Positions 43,283 to 55,311 of a stretch of 64,000 nt of DNA are shown piece by piece. How positions within the stretch are numbered: position 1 is the stretch's first letter; every line of letters begins with the position of its first letter. The notes beneath the pieces were generated by a model. That model made no database searches, was not told where the DNA came from, and was given only the letters and a program-made list of their open reading frames with translations. The stretch comes from an uncultured Clostridia bacterium (GTDB taxonomy: Bacteria; Bacillota; Clostridia; Christensenellales; Borkfalkiaceae). The position numbers were made by a program, and so were the translations under genes. The DNA is taken from contig CALVLH010000002.1 in NCBI GenBank assembly GCA_944336975.1, positions 1-64,000 of the forward strand, written 5' to 3'.

Positions 43283-45877
43283 TTGAGAAAAGAAAAACCG
43301 ACAAAAGACGCCGCGCCCGCGTTCGAATACCGCCCCGCGGCAGATCAGACCGCGGCGGAACAGCCGGAAGCGGAAACGGAAGAAAAGCGCTTTTCTTCCC
43401 GCGTGCTTGCGATGGACACTTCCGCCGAACAGCCGGACAAAGACCGCAAAAAGCTGATGAGGAAATTCCGCAAGGCGAAGAAGATCCCCTCCGAAACGGA
43501 CGTTGAACGCTTCACCCCCTTGCTGGAAAAGGGACTTTCGCAGGAGCAGGTCGATACGCGTTTTGAGCAGTTCCTCTTCAACGACGTCAACAAAAAGTAT
43601 TCCAAGTCGTACAAGAGCATCTTCTTCGGAAATCTGTTCACCTTCTTCAACTTCCTCTGCGTGGCGGCGGCGGTCGCGCTCGTCTATGCGCAGGCGCCCA
43701 TCTCGCAGTTCCTGTTCGTCCTTATCTTCGCCTGCAACATCACCATCGGCATCATCCAGGAGATCCTCGCGAAGAAACAGATCGATAAACTCTCCGTGCT
43801 CGTCTCTTCCACCGCCAAGGTGCTCCGCAACGGCGTGAGGCTGGAGATCCCTATCAAAGAGATCGTCCTGGACGATGTGGTCATCCTCGAAGCGGGACAA
43901 CAGATCCCCGCGGACTGCAAACTCGCCGACGGCGTGGTGGAAGTCAACGAATCGCTCCTGACGGGCGAGTCCGTCCCCGTCAAAAAGGCGATCGGGGATA
44001 CCCTGTACGCGGGATCCTTCATCGCCAGCGGCGCGTGCAAAGTGCGCGTGGAAAAGGTAGGTAAGGCGACCTACATCAACAAGCTCACCTCCAAGGCGAA
44101 AAAATATAAGCGCCCCCGCTCGGAGATCATGAACTCCATCAAGATGTTCATCCGCGTGATCGGCGCCCTCATCGTCCCCATCGCGATCGGGATGTTCTTC
44201 GTCAACTGGAGCACCCTGGGCGGCAGTTTCGTCAATTACGATCAGGAGACCATGAACATCGCCATCCAGCGCACCTGTTCGGTGGTCATCGGTATGATCC
44301 CCTCGGGAATGCTCCTTCTCACCTCGTTTGCGATGGCGCTCGGCGTAAGACGCCTCGCCAAAAAGAACACCCTCGTGCAGGACCTCTACTCCCTCGAAAT
44401 GCTCGCGCGCGTAAACGTGTTGTGCCTGGATAAGACGGGCACCATCACCGACGGCAGAATGACGGTGAGCGACTGCATGATCCTCAACAACTACACCGAA
44501 TATTCCCTCGACGACATCATGGGGTCCTTCCTCGCCTCGCTGGACGACAACAATCAGACGTCCATCGCGCTGTACAACCGCTTCGGGCATTCCTCCGCGT
44601 TACAGCCGACGGCGACCATCCCCTTCTCGTCCAAGAGAAAGCTCTCCGCCGTCTCCTTCGGGGACGTGGGCACCTTCGTCATGGGCGCGCCCGAATTTGT
44701 CCTGCGGCCCATCCCCGCGCGCGTGGAGCGCATCGTCAAGCAATATGCGCAGATGGGATTGCGCGTGCTCGTGCTCGCCTATTCGCCCAATCAGATCAGC
44801 GGCGACAGGCTTCCCGCCCTGCTGCGCCCCGTCGCGCTCATCACCCTCGCCGACAACATCCGCGAGGACGCGATCGAGACCATCCGCTGGTTCCGCGAAA
44901 ACGACGTGGAGATCAAGATCATCTCGGGCGACAACCCCGTGACCGTATCCGAAGTCGCGCGCCGCGTGGGCGTGCAGAACGCAAGCAAGTTCATCTCGCT
45001 CGACGGGCTCACCGACTTGGAAGTGGAAAACGTTGCCACCCAATATACCGTGTTCGGACGCGTGACGCCCGAACAGAAGGCGATCCTCGTCAAGGCGCTC
45101 AAAAAACAGGGGCATAACGTGGCGATGACGGGCGACGGCGTGAACGACATCCTCGCGCTCAAAGAAGCGGACTGCGCGATCTCCGTCGCTTCGGGAAGCG
45201 AAGCGGCGCGCAACGTGTCGCACCTCGTGCTCACCGACAACAACTTCCTCAACCTCCCCTCCGTCGTATACGAAGGGCGGCGCGTGATCAACAACATCAA
45301 GAACTGCGCTTCCCTCTACCTCATGAAGACGCTGTTCACCACCCTGCTGGCGACGATCTGCATCTGCACCCCGATGGCGTATTTCTTTACGACCAACAAT
45401 ATGCTGCTCTTCGAGGTGTTCGTGACGGGACTTCCCTCCACCATCCTCTCCCTGCAACCGAACAGCGAGCGCGTGCGCGGGAAATTTATCCTATATGTCA
45501 TGTCGCGATCTATTCCGGCCGCCCTGACGCTGACTATGGCGGTCATGGCGGTGTATGTGGGCAATCTTCTGTTGCCGGGCGGCTTCGCAGACAATTATCA
45601 TCCCCTGCTCGTGCTGGCGCTTTCCTTCGCGGGGCTCGTCATGCTGTACCGCATCCTGCAACCCTTCAACATCCTGCGCGCCGTGCTGTATGCCGCGATG
45701 GTCGGCATCTGCCTGATGATCTTTTCCATCCCCGTGCTCGGGAACATCATCTATACCGGCTGGGGAGACGTGCATCTCTCCATCACCGAAGGGCTCTACC
45801 TCGCCTGCATCCTGCTCGTCGCATTCCCTCTCTCCAATATGCTGACCAAGGCGTGCGACCTGATCAACAGCGATTAA
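43283..45877 (+). CDS. Cation-transporting P-type ATPase, HAD-IC family, substrate unknown
   Basis: 864 residues with a long charged N-terminus (about 1-105). It has the actuator TGES motif (LLTGESVPV), the phosphorylation site CLDKTGTITDG, the nucleotide-binding domain, TGDGVNDILALKEADC and about ten membrane segments. TM4 reads IGMIPSGMLLLTS, whereas Ca and Mg pumps have PEGL/PEAL, so the ion cannot be assigned by analogy. The start is TTG with GAGAGG 6 nt upstream, which is needed to reach the N-terminal tail; the first in-frame ATG is far inside. A single-gene unit with its own promoter and terminator. Confidence 0.9.
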   Translation: MRKEKPTKDAAPAFEYRPAADQTAAEQPEAETEEKRFSSRVLAMDTSAEQPDKDRKKLMRKFRKAKKIPSETDVERFTPLLEKGLSQEQVDTRFEQFLFNDVNKKYSKSYKSIFFGNLFTFFNFLCVAAAVALVYAQAPISQFLFVLIFACNITIGIIQEILAKKQIDKLSVLVSSTAKVLRNGVRLEIPIKEIVLDDVVILEAGQQIPADCKLADGVVEVNESLLTGESVPVKKAIGDTLYAGSFIASGACKVRVEKVGKATYINKLTSKAKKYKRPRSEIMNSIKMFIRVIGALIVPIAIGMFFVNWSTLGGSFVNYDQETMNIAIQRTCSVVIGMIPSGMLLLTSFAMALGVRRLAKKNTLVQDLYSLEMLARVNVLCLDKTGTITDGRMTVSDCMILNNYTEYSLDDIMGSFLASLDDNNQTSIALYNRFGHSSALQPTATIPFSSKRKLSAVSFGDVGTFVMGAPEFVLRPIPARVERIVKQYAQMGLRVLVLAYSPNQISGDRLPALLRPVALITLADNIREDAIETIRWFRENDVEIKIISGDNPVTVSEVARRVGVQNASKFISLDGLTDLEVENVATQYTVFGRVTPEQKAILVKALKKQGHNVAMTGDGVNDILALKEADCAISVASGSEAARNVSHLVLTDNNFLNLPSVVYEGRRVINNIKNCASLYLMKTLFTTLLATICICTPMAYFFTTNNMLLFEVFVTGLPSTILSLQPNSERVRGKFILYVMSRSIPAALTLTMAVMAVYVGNLLLPGGFADNYHPLLVLALSFAGLVMLYRILQPFNILRAVLYAAMVGICLMIFSIPVLGNIIYTGWGDVHLSITEGLYLACILLVAFPLSNMLTKACDLINSD

Positions 45878-45964
45878 CCCTTTGCCCGTCCGCCGCGGCA
45901 ACGCAAAACCGTTTGTCGCCGCGGGACGACGCAAAACGGGCGGAGCTGATCGTCCGAACGACAA

Positions 45965-45990
45965 AAGAGCGGGTTTTCGTACCCGCTCTT
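45965..45990 (+). terminator. Terminator of the P-type ATPase gene
   Basis: AAGAGCGGGT/ACCCGCTCTT stem with a 6-nt loop and at least four following T, 87 nt past the stop. Confidence 0.88.
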
Positions 45991-46070
45991 TTTTCTTGCG
46001 CTTTTCCCCGCGCCTTGCCGATTTTCGGACCAGACTGTTCTCCCCCGCCGCTATGCGTCCGAAAAAAGGA

Positions 46071-46103
46071 CCGCCCGCGGAAGCGCAACGCTTCCGCGGG
46101 CGG
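46071..46103 (-). terminator. Terminator of the small membrane protein gene
   Basis: 15-bp perfect stem CCGCCCGCGGAAGCG and its complement; the minus strand continues TCC and six T. It lies 30 nt after the stop at 46133. Confidence 0.88.
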
Positions 46104-46132
46104 AGCCGTGTTTTCTGTTTTCTTTGAAGCGC

Positions 46133-46735
46133 TCACTTTTTGCGGAAAGGCAGGCGATCCGCCAGACTCTTCTTGCCGTCGCTCTCTTTACCCTGTTTTT
46201 CCGCCGCCGCGATCTCTTTGGCTTTTTCCCGTTCGGCGAGTTTTGCCGCCTTCGCCTCGGCGCGCGCTTCCGCCGCCTTCCTGCGCTCCTCTTTCATCTT
46301 TTCGATCTTCCTGCGCACGAGAAGCCCCAGGATCATGGACACGATCTTCGCGAACACCGTAAAGCCCGTCAGCGCCGCCGCCAGGATCTCGAAGAAGGAA
46401 GGCGCCGTGACCGCCGTCACGATGCTGTATACCGTCAGCCCGAGACCGAGCAGGGAGAAGAGCACCTTTGCCCATTTGTAGGCGCCCTTGATGCGCGAAC
46501 CCCATTTCTTTTCGGAATTGGTGAGCCGCCACAGCGCGAACGCGACGGCGTACAGCCCCGTCAGTGCGAGCAATCCCACGTTGACCGCGAAATATCCCGA
46601 ACCCCGCGCGATCTTGAACCCCAGCACGCCCATGTAGATGAGAATCGTCACGAGTTCGCGCATCAGATCGAAGATGCGGAAGACCTTTACGATCTTCGGC
46701 GTTTTCTTCTCCTGCACCGTTTGCTTTTCCTTCAT
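46133..46735 (-). CDS. Small membrane protein of unknown function with charged C-terminal tail
   Basis: 200 residues that I do not recognise. Four hydrophobic segments are visible (about 30-50, 55-72, 88-105 and 115-137), then a highly charged, alanine/lysine/glutamate-rich helical tail (KEERRKAAEARAEAKAAKLA). Length and layout suit a small inner-membrane protein, possibly interacting with RNA or ribosomes through the tail; this is speculation. SD AAAGGAG precedes the ATG and a strong promoter lies upstream. Confidence 0.75.
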   Translation of the reverse strand: MKEKQTVQEKKTPKIVKVFRIFDLMRELVTILIYMGVLGFKIARGSGYFAVNVGLLALTGLYAVAFALWRLTNSEKKWGSRIKGAYKWAKVLFSLLGLGLTVYSIVTAVTAPSFFEILAAALTGFTVFAKIVSMILGLLVRRKIEKMKEERRKAAEARAEAKAAKLAEREKAKEIAAAEKQGKESDGKKSLADRLPFRKK

Positions 46736-46757
46736 TGTTCACACTCCTTTGCAATCT

Positions 46758-46785
46758 ATTATAACAGAAACTCCGCGCTTGTCAA
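46758..46785 (-). promoter_or_regulatory. Promoter of the small membrane protein gene
   Basis: TTGACA (46780-46785), a 16-nt spacer and TATAAT (46758-46763): consensus hexamers on the minus strand, just downstream of the gyrA terminator. Confidence 0.88.
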
Positions 46786-46819
46786 GGGCGCGACAAAATA
46801 TCCCGCGCAAAAAACAGAA

Positions 46820-46849
46820 CGCCCTGCGCTCGAACCCGAGCGCAGGGCG
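46820..46849 (-). terminator. Terminator of gyrBA
   Basis: 13-bp stem CGCCCTGCGCTCG/CGAGCGCAGGGCG with a 4-nt loop, followed on the minus strand by TTCTGTTTTTT. It is 7 nt from the gyrA stop. Confidence 0.9.
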
Positions 46850-46856
46850 TAATCGG

Positions 46857-49421
<2,565 letters not shown>

Positions 49422-49431
49422 CTGCCGTCTC

Positions 49432-51345
49432 CTATATGTCGAGGTCTTTCACGAGCGTCGCGTTCTCTTCGATGAACTTGCGGCGCAGGGCGGGGCTCTC
49501 TCCCATGAGGATGGAGAACATCTTGTCCGCCTCCACCGCGTCCTTCATGCTCACGCGCACGAGCGTTCTCGTCGCGGGATTCATCGTCGTATCCCAGAGC
49601 TGTTCGGTACTCATCTCTCCGAGACCTTTGTACCGCTGATATTCCACTTTATTGTTGTTGAGCGCGTCGTACGCCGTCTTTTCCTCTTCCGAGTAGAGAT
49701 ACACGTCCTCCTTGCCCTTCACGCTCGCCTTATACAGGGGCGGCATCGCCGAATAGACGTGCCCGTGCTCGATGAGCGGGCGCATATAGCGGAACAGGAA
49801 GGTGAGCAGGAGGATGCGGATATGCGAACCGTCGACGTCCGCATCCGTCATAGAGATGATGCGGTCGTAGCGCAGTTTACTCTCGTCGAAATCGTCTAAA
49901 ATGCCGCAACCGAACGCGGTGATCATCGCCTTGATCTCGGCGTTTTCCAGCACGCGGTTGAGGCGCACCTTCTCCACGTTCAATATCTTGCCGCGCAGGG
50001 GCAGGATCGCCTGGAAGCGGCGGTCTCTTCCCTGCTTCGCCGTGCCGCCCGCCGAATCGCCCTCGACGATGTAGATCTCGCAAAGCTCGGGGCGTTTATC
50101 CGAACAGTCGGCGAGTTTCCCGGGCAGCGTGGTGCTTTCCAGCACCCCCTTGCGGCGGGTGAGTTCGCGAGCAGAACGCGCCGCGTCGCGCGCCTTCTGC
50201 GCCGTGATGCAGCGAAGCACCAGCTCGCGCGCCTCGGACGGGTGTTCTTCCATATAAGTGCCGAACCGCTCGCTCACGCACTTGGAGACGAAAGAGCGGA
50301 TGAAGCTGTTGTTGAGTTTGTCCTTGGTCTGCGATTCGAACTGCGCGTTTTCCAGCTTGACGGACACGACGGCGGTGATGCCCTCGCGCACGTCCTCGCC
50401 CGTCAGGCGGTCGCTCTCTTTGAGGATGTTGAGCTTCTTGCCCGCGTCGTTGATGACCTTGGTCAGCGCGAGTTTGAGTCCGTCGACGTGCGTGCCGCCG
50501 TCGATCGTGTTGACGTTGTTCGCATACGAATAGATGACTTCGTTATAGCCGTCGTTGTATTGGAGCGCGATCTCGCACGTCGTCGTGCCGTCCTGCGCTT
50601 CGAAATAGAGCGGTTCGGAAAAGAGCGTTTCCTTGCCGCTGTTGAGTTCTTCCACCAATTCGCGGATGCCGCCCGTATAGCAGAAGGAGTCGGAATGCTC
50701 CTTTTCGCCGCGCTTGTCGGTGAGGGTGATGGTCAACCCCTTGTTGAGGAAGGCGAGCTCTTTGAGGCGGACGCGCAGGGTGTCGTATTTGAACACGACC
50801 GTCTCGAAGATCTCCGCGTCGGGGAAGAAGGTGACCTTCGTGCCCGTGCGGTCGGTATCCCCCACGATCGCGAGCGCGCGCTGCGGCACGCCGCGGTTAT
50901 ACACCTGCTTGTAGATATGCCCGTTCTGATACACTTCCGCTTCCAGCCATTCGGAAAGCGCGTTGACCGCCTTCACGCCCACGCCGTGCAGACCGCTGGA
51001 AACCTTATACCCCGAATCGCCGCCGAACTTGCCGCCCGCGTTGACCTTGGTAAAGACCACTTCCACGGTGGACACCCCTTCCTTGGGGTGGATGGCGGTG
51101 GGGATGCCGCGGCCGTTGTCCTCGACCGTGCAGGATCCGTCCGCGTTGACGGTGACGTCGATCCTGTCGCAGTATCCCGCGAGCGCCTCGTCGATGGAGT
51201 TATCCACGACCTCGTGCACGAGATGATGAAGCCCCTTCTCGTCCGTCGAACTGATATACATCCCGGGGCGCTTTCGGATATGCTCCAATCCGTCGAGGAC
51301 CTGGATCTGCTCCGCGCCGTAAGCCCCTTCCACTTTTTCCGTCAT
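49432..51345 (-). CDS. gyrB: DNA gyrase subunit B
   Basis: 637 residues: GHKL ATPase domain ([53 protein letters not shown]), the transducer ([21 protein letters not shown]) and the TOPRIM metal site ([61 protein letters not shown]). It lacks the long insertion found in Gram-negative GyrB. SD GGAG is 7 nt before the ATG. With gyrA directly downstream it forms the gyrBA operon. Confidence 0.97.
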   Translation of the reverse strand: MTEKVEGAYGAEQIQVLDGLEHIRKRPGMYISSTDEKGLHHLVHEVVDNSIDEALAGYCDRIDVTVNADGSCTVEDNGRGIPTAIHPKEGVSTVEVVFTKVNAGGKFGGDSGYKVSSGLHGVGVKAVNALSEWLEAEVYQNGHIYKQVYNRGVPQRALAIVGDTDRTGTKVTFFPDAEIFETVVFKYDTLRVRLKELAFLNKGLTITLTDKRGEKEHSDSFCYTGGIRELVEELNSGKETLFSEPLYFEAQDGTTTCEIALQYNDGYNEVIYSYANNVNTIDGGTHVDGLKLALTKVINDAGKKLNILKESDRLTGEDVREGITAVVSVKLENAQFESQTKDKLNNSFIRSFVSKCVSERFGTYMEEHPSEARELVLRCITAQKARDAARSARELTRRKGVLESTTLPGKLADCSDKRPELCEIYIVEGDSAGGTAKQGRDRRFQAILPLRGKILNVEKVRLNRVLENAEIKAMITAFGCGILDDFDESKLRYDRIISMTDADVDGSHIRILLLTFLFRYMRPLIEHGHVYSAMPPLYKASVKGKEDVYLYSEEEKTAYDALNNNKVEYQRYKGLGEMSTEQLWDTTMNPATRTLVRVSMKDAVEADKMFSILMGESPALRRKFIEENATLVKDLDI

Positions 51346-51394
51346 TTTTCAACTCCTTGTCTTTTCGGCGAAACGCGCCGCATAATACTTTTTC

Positions 51395-51423
51395 ATTATA
51401 CCACATCCGTCGGAAAATGTACA
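51395..51423 (-). promoter_or_regulatory. gyrBA promoter
   Basis: TGTACA (51418-51423), a 17-nt spacer and TATAAT (51395-51400) on the minus strand; about 45 nt before the gyrB start. Confidence 0.7.
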
Positions 51424-51470
51424 GTAAAAAAGAAGGATTTGCATGATTTTTCACAGTCGCAACGCAAAAA

Positions 51471-51496
51471 AGGCGCGTAATTTCGCCTACGCGCCT
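51471..51496 (-). terminator. Terminator of the spoVT-flippase-yabN-dusB operon
   Basis: AGGCGCGTA/TACGCGCCT stem followed by T on the minus strand (complement of 51466-51471), 100 nt after the dusB stop. Confidence 0.85.
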
Positions 51497-51595
51497 TTCT
51501 CATATTATTGTAGAGGTAGGATACGCCTACCGCGCATTTCCCGTTTAAGGCATGTTTTCCGCCGAGCGGGAATTTTTTCCGTCCGCAAAGACGGC

Positions 51596-52543
51596 TCAGC
51601 CTTTCCCCTGCGCGGGGAATACGGCGTCGGCGATCTCGCGAAGCTCCGCGACCGAGCCCGCCGCGAACAGCTTTCGCTTGAATTCCGCCGCGCCCGCATA
51701 CCCTTTGCAGTAGAACGCCGCCATCTTGCGCATGAACACGAGCGCGAAACGCTCCCCGTACAGGGCGAGCGTCTCGTCGAGCTGACGGAAATACAGCTCG
51801 CGCACGGGCGGCGCCGCAACGCCTAAAATATCGCAAAAGATCTGCGGACGGTACAGCGCCGCGCGGGCGATCATCACCCCGTCCGCGCCCGTCCTTGCCG
51901 TCATTCTCTCCGCGTCTTCGCGCGAAAAAATGCCGCCGTTGGCGATGACGGGGATCCCGACCGCGGCTTTCGCCGCCGCGATCTGCCCGTAATCGGGTTC
52001 GCCCGCATAGGTCATGTCGCGCGTCCTGCCGTGGACGGTGATCAGGCACGCACCCGCGCCCTCGCACAGCTTCGCAAATTCCGCCGCCATCTTGTCTCCC
52101 CGCCGCACGCCTACGCGGAATTTGACGGAGATGCGCTTTCCGCTCTTTACGCACGCGGCGATCACCCGTTCCGCGAGCGGAAGATCTTCCAGAAGCGCGC
52201 TCCCCTCGCCGTTCTTGACGATCTTGGGCATGGGACAGCCCATATTGACGTCGATGAGATCAAAGGGCGCGAGCGCCTCACTCTCGCACGCCTCGCGCAT
52301 GATGTCGGGATCGTTTCCGAAGATCTGCGCCGCCCGCGGACGGATGCTCCCCGCGCGAAGAAGGGAGCGCGTTTCCTCGCTCCCGTAATGCAGCCCCTTG
52401 CAGCTCACCATCTCGGTGAACGTCAGCCCCGCGCCCAGCCGCGAACACATCTCGCGGAAGGGCAGATTGGTATATCCCGCCAGCGGCGCCAGAAACACGT
52501 TGTTGGGCGTTTTCAGCCCCGCGATGTCAAGCCCTGTCCGCAT
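51596..52543 (-). CDS. dusB: tRNA-dihydrouridine synthase (DusB family)
   Basis: 315 residues. FMN-binding TIM barrel motifs: FLAPLAGYTNLPFREMC, GSIRPRAAQIFGNDP, IDVNMGCPMPKIVKNGEGSALL, VHGRTRDMTYAGEPDY and VIANGGIFSRED. The active-site Cys (MGCPMPKI) is present. It reduces uridines in the tRNA D-loop. The ATG at 52543 is preferred: a GGGGAA SD is upstream, and the family N-terminus MRTGLDIAG fits. It overlaps the end of yabN by 17 nt. Confidence 0.95.
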   Translation of the reverse strand: MRTGLDIAGLKTPNNVFLAPLAGYTNLPFREMCSRLGAGLTFTEMVSCKGLHYGSEETRSLLRAGSIRPRAAQIFGNDPDIMREACESEALAPFDLIDVNMGCPMPKIVKNGEGSALLEDLPLAERVIAACVKSGKRISVKFRVGVRRGDKMAAEFAKLCEGAGACLITVHGRTRDMTYAGEPDYGQIAAAKAAVGIPVIANGGIFSREDAERMTARTGADGVMIARAALYRPQIFCDILGVAAPPVRELYFRQLDETLALYGERFALVFMRKMAAFYCKGYAGAAEFKRKLFAAGSVAELREIADAVFPAQGKG

Positions 52544-53939
52544 TTTGCTTCCCCATGCGATAATAACGGGCAAACTCCTCGTCGGTGAGCGCGCTGACGT
52601 CTTTGCCGTCCGCGCGCACCGCCGCCTCGAACGCCGTATAGCGCTTCTGCATCCGCTTGGTCGCGTCCGCGAGCGCCTGTTCGCACTCCGCGCCCGCCGC
52701 GCGCCCCAGCCACGCCATGCAGAAAAGCGCGTCCCCCAGCGCCGCGGCGATCTCCTCGCCGTTGCCGTGCAGATACGCCTCTTTCAGCTCCGCGATCTCC
52801 TTGGCGAGTTTTTTCGCCGCGCCGTCGAAGTCGGCAAACTTCCAGCCGCCCTTTTCCGTGCGCTTGCAGATCTTCTGCGCGCGGAGCAATGCGGGGAAGC
52901 ACAGCGGCACGTCGTTGACCAAATCGGAAAAGGTCTCCTGATGTTTTTCCGTCATCTTGTTTTTGTCCCACACGGAGAGCGCGCCGTCCGCGCCCGCCGC
53001 CTTGTCCTGCCCGAAGACATGGGTATGCCGCGTGATCAGCTTTTCGCACAGTCCGCTCACCATGTCCGTAAGGTTGAAATTGCCCTTTTCCTCTTCCATG
53101 AGCGCATGGAACACCGCCTGCATGAGCACGTCGCCCGCCTCTTCGCACATCTTGTCGGGATCGCCGCTGTCGATCGCGTCCACCAGCTCGTACATCTCCT
53201 CCACCCCGTTGAGACGGATGGATTCGTGCGTCTGCACCCTGTCCCAGGGACACCCGTCGGGCGCGCGCAAACGGCGCATGACGGCGACGAAATCTTCGAA
53301 ATCGAACCGCTTCTTTTCGAGCAGGGGGATCTCGTCCACGACGAGCGCCGTCGCGCTGTCGTATGTATCCTGTCTGTCCGCTTCATACAGCGCGATTTTT
53401 TTGCTTTTCCCGCCCGAGAGAAACAGGGCGGGCGCCTCGTCGCCGAACTTATCGCACAGGAGAAGCTTGACGTCGCCCGCGAGGTCGCGGCTGTCGAGAT
53501 CGTAGATAACGAGCGGAAGCGAAAGTTTTCTGTCTGCGGCTTCGTAGGCGGAAACGCTCTGAAAGGCGCACGAAAGCCCCGCCGCCGCGGCGGCGTACGC
53601 GCCCTTCGTCACCCCTTCGATGACGGTCACGTCCTTTCTGCCGAAGAGCAATTTCGCGCTCGCGTCCTCGCATACGCCCCCGTCTACGCAGTAGACGAGA
53701 TCTTTCCCCTCGGCACGGCGGACGACTTCCGCCGCGAGGTTCCTTTTGAGCGTATCGAAATTGCGGCTCTTTTCATAGACGAAATCGAGGGAGGAAAACG
53801 CGATCCCCGCCTCTTTCAAGGTCTCCGACGAGCGGGTATGCGCGGTGCGGACGAGCACCTCATCCGCACGAAGCACCGCTTCCCGCGCCCGCTCCGTCCA
53901 ATCGTTTTTTTCCACTCCCAGACTGACAATGGTGATCAT
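52527..53939 (-). CDS. YabN-type fusion: tetrapyrrole methylase-like domain + MazG NTP pyrophosphohydrolase
   Basis: 470 residues. The N-terminal 210 residues resemble the SAM-dependent tetrapyrrole methylase fold (ITIVSLGVEKNDWTERARE, GDVKLLL). The C-terminal part is MazG: FEDFVAVMRRLRAPDGCPWDRVQTHESIRLNGVEEMYELVDAI (EExxE-type metal site) and CEEAGDVLMQAVFHALMEEE, with a second MazG-like repeat near the end. MazG hydrolyses NTPs to NMPs. This fusion is the B. subtilis YabN layout. The start codon lies inside the flippase gene (80-nt overlap); SD GAAGGG is just upstream of the ATG. Confidence 0.92.
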   Translation of the reverse strand: MITIVSLGVEKNDWTERAREAVLRADEVLVRTAHTRSSETLKEAGIAFSSLDFVYEKSRNFDTLKRNLAAEVVRRAEGKDLVYCVDGGVCEDASAKLLFGRKDVTVIEGVTKGAYAAAAAGLSCAFQSVSAYEAADRKLSLPLVIYDLDSRDLAGDVKLLLCDKFGDEAPALFLSGGKSKKIALYEADRQDTYDSATALVVDEIPLLEKKRFDFEDFVAVMRRLRAPDGCPWDRVQTHESIRLNGVEEMYELVDAIDSGDPDKMCEEAGDVLMQAVFHALMEEEKGNFNLTDMVSGLCEKLITRHTHVFGQDKAAGADGALSVWDKNKMTEKHQETFSDLVNDVPLCFPALLRAQKICKRTEKGGWKFADFDGAAKKLAKEIAELKEAYLHGNGEEIAAALGDALFCMAWLGRAAGAECEQALADATKRMQKRYTAFEAAVRADGKDVSALTDEEFARYYRMGKQNADRA

Positions 53940-55251
53940 ATCCCTTCGCCCCTTTGCGTTTTCTCCTTACAGTATAAAACAAATCCAGCGAAAAAGCAAT
54001 CACATAGCACGCATTTGCGGCGATCGCCGCGCCGTAAACGGATAAAGACGGGCGCGAAAGCAGGATCGGCTGCACGGCGAGCTTGAACGCGACGGCGACG
54101 AGCATGGCAAGAGCGGCGTATTTTGCCTTGCCCATGCCCGTAAGGCAGGCGGCGAGCGTCTGAACGCAGGAAAGGAGCGCGGCGGATACCGCCATGATCC
54201 GCACCAATCGCACGAGAATCTGCGCGTCTGCCGCCGACAGGGATCCGTACAGGATACGCACGGCGAGGGGCGCGAAGAGATACAGTCCCGCCGCGCAGGG
54301 CAGGGACAGGGCAAGCGTGACGGCAAGCGCGAACATCGCTTTCTCTCTGCCCTCTTCCTCCTTTCCTTCGGCAAACGCTTCGGACACGGCGGGCACGACC
54401 GCCGCGGCAAACCCGTAACACACGCCCACGGGAAGGTTGATGAGGGACGCCGCGCCGCCCGCATACAACCCGTACAGGGAGACTGCGCGGGAGGTATAGC
54501 GGGAGAGAAATCGAACGATGATGACGCTGTCCGCCATCTGCGACAGCGGCAGAAGGGACGCCGCCGCCATGACGGGGAGCGCGGAATAAAGCACTCCCTC
54601 GGAGGAAACGCCGCGGAAGGGCGAAGGCGCGGAAACCTCTCTGCGGCAGCGCAGAACGAGGTATCCGAGCGCGACGAGTTCGGAAAAGGAGACCGCAACG
54701 AGAGCACAGGACGCGGCGAGCGCGGGATCGTCCGCGAACCGCCCCGCGAAATACAGCCCCGGCGCGATCTTAAAGAACTGCTCGACGATCTCGGAGACCG
54801 CAGTGGGCACCATATCGTTCTTGCCTTGGAAATAGCCGCGGAACACGGCGATGAGCGACACCAGAAGCACGGAAGGCGCGAGCGCAAAATAACAACGCGC
54901 GAGCTCCGACTCCCCCTGCAGGGCGCTCATCTGCGGGGCGAGCAGGAGCATGAGGAACGCTCCGCACAGCCCGATAAAAAAGAACAGGCGAAGCGCGGAA
55001 GCGAGCGTGCGGGAATGCCCTCTCGAAGCCGCTTCTTCCCGCGCGATGATACGCGAAAACGCCGACGGGATGCCCGCCGAAGAGAAGGTCAGAAGCACGC
55101 AGAAGAGCGGGTACGCCATCTGATACAATCCCATGCCGTATCCGCCCAAAAGATTGGTGAGCGGGATGCGGTAGACGGCGCCCAGCCCTTTGGCGAGAAA
55201 GCCGCCGACGGAAACGATGGCGGCGCTTTTCAAAAAACGGGAATGTTTCAT
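53860..55251 (-). CDS. MOP-superfamily lipid flippase (SpoVB/YabM/MurJ-like)
   Basis: 463 residues, about 12-14 membrane segments. It opens with FLKSAAIVSVGGFLAKGLGAVYRIPLTNLLG, the SpoVB/YabM signature, and has GYFQGKNDMVPTAVSEIVEQFFKIAPGL. It probably exports a lipid-linked cell-wall or polysaccharide precursor. In B. subtilis yabM follows spoVT in the same way. I chose the ATG at 55251, whose SD (GGCGGAT) is weak and is held in a hairpin. The C-terminal 27 residues are encoded by the start of yabN in another frame and look non-conserved. Confidence 0.88.
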   Translation of the reverse strand: MKHSRFLKSAAIVSVGGFLAKGLGAVYRIPLTNLLGGYGMGLYQMAYPLFCVLLTFSSAGIPSAFSRIIAREEAASRGHSRTLASALRLFFFIGLCGAFLMLLLAPQMSALQGESELARCYFALAPSVLLVSLIAVFRGYFQGKNDMVPTAVSEIVEQFFKIAPGLYFAGRFADDPALAASCALVAVSFSELVALGYLVLRCRREVSAPSPFRGVSSEGVLYSALPVMAAASLLPLSQMADSVIIVRFLSRYTSRAVSLYGLYAGGAASLINLPVGVCYGFAAAVVPAVSEAFAEGKEEEGREKAMFALAVTLALSLPCAAGLYLFAPLAVRILYGSLSAADAQILVRLVRIMAVSAALLSCVQTLAACLTGMGKAKYAALAMLVAVAFKLAVQPILLSRPSLSVYGAAIAANACYVIAFSLDLFYTVRRKRKGAKGYDHHCQSGSGKKRLDGAGAGSGASCG

Positions 55252-55257
55252 TATGTA

Positions 55258-55297
55258 TCCGCCGCGAGGCGGACGCCCCGCCATTGGGGGCGGGGCG
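55258..55297 (-). promoter_or_regulatory. Twin hairpins between spoVT and the flippase gene
   Basis: TCCGCC/GGCGGA with a 4-nt loop (55258-55273) and CGCCCCGCC/GGCGGGGCG (55274-55297). The first encloses the likely SD of the flippase, so its translation may be low or induced by structure opening. No U tract follows. Confidence 0.5.
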
Positions 55298-55311
55298 CGT
55301 CGAAACGAACG

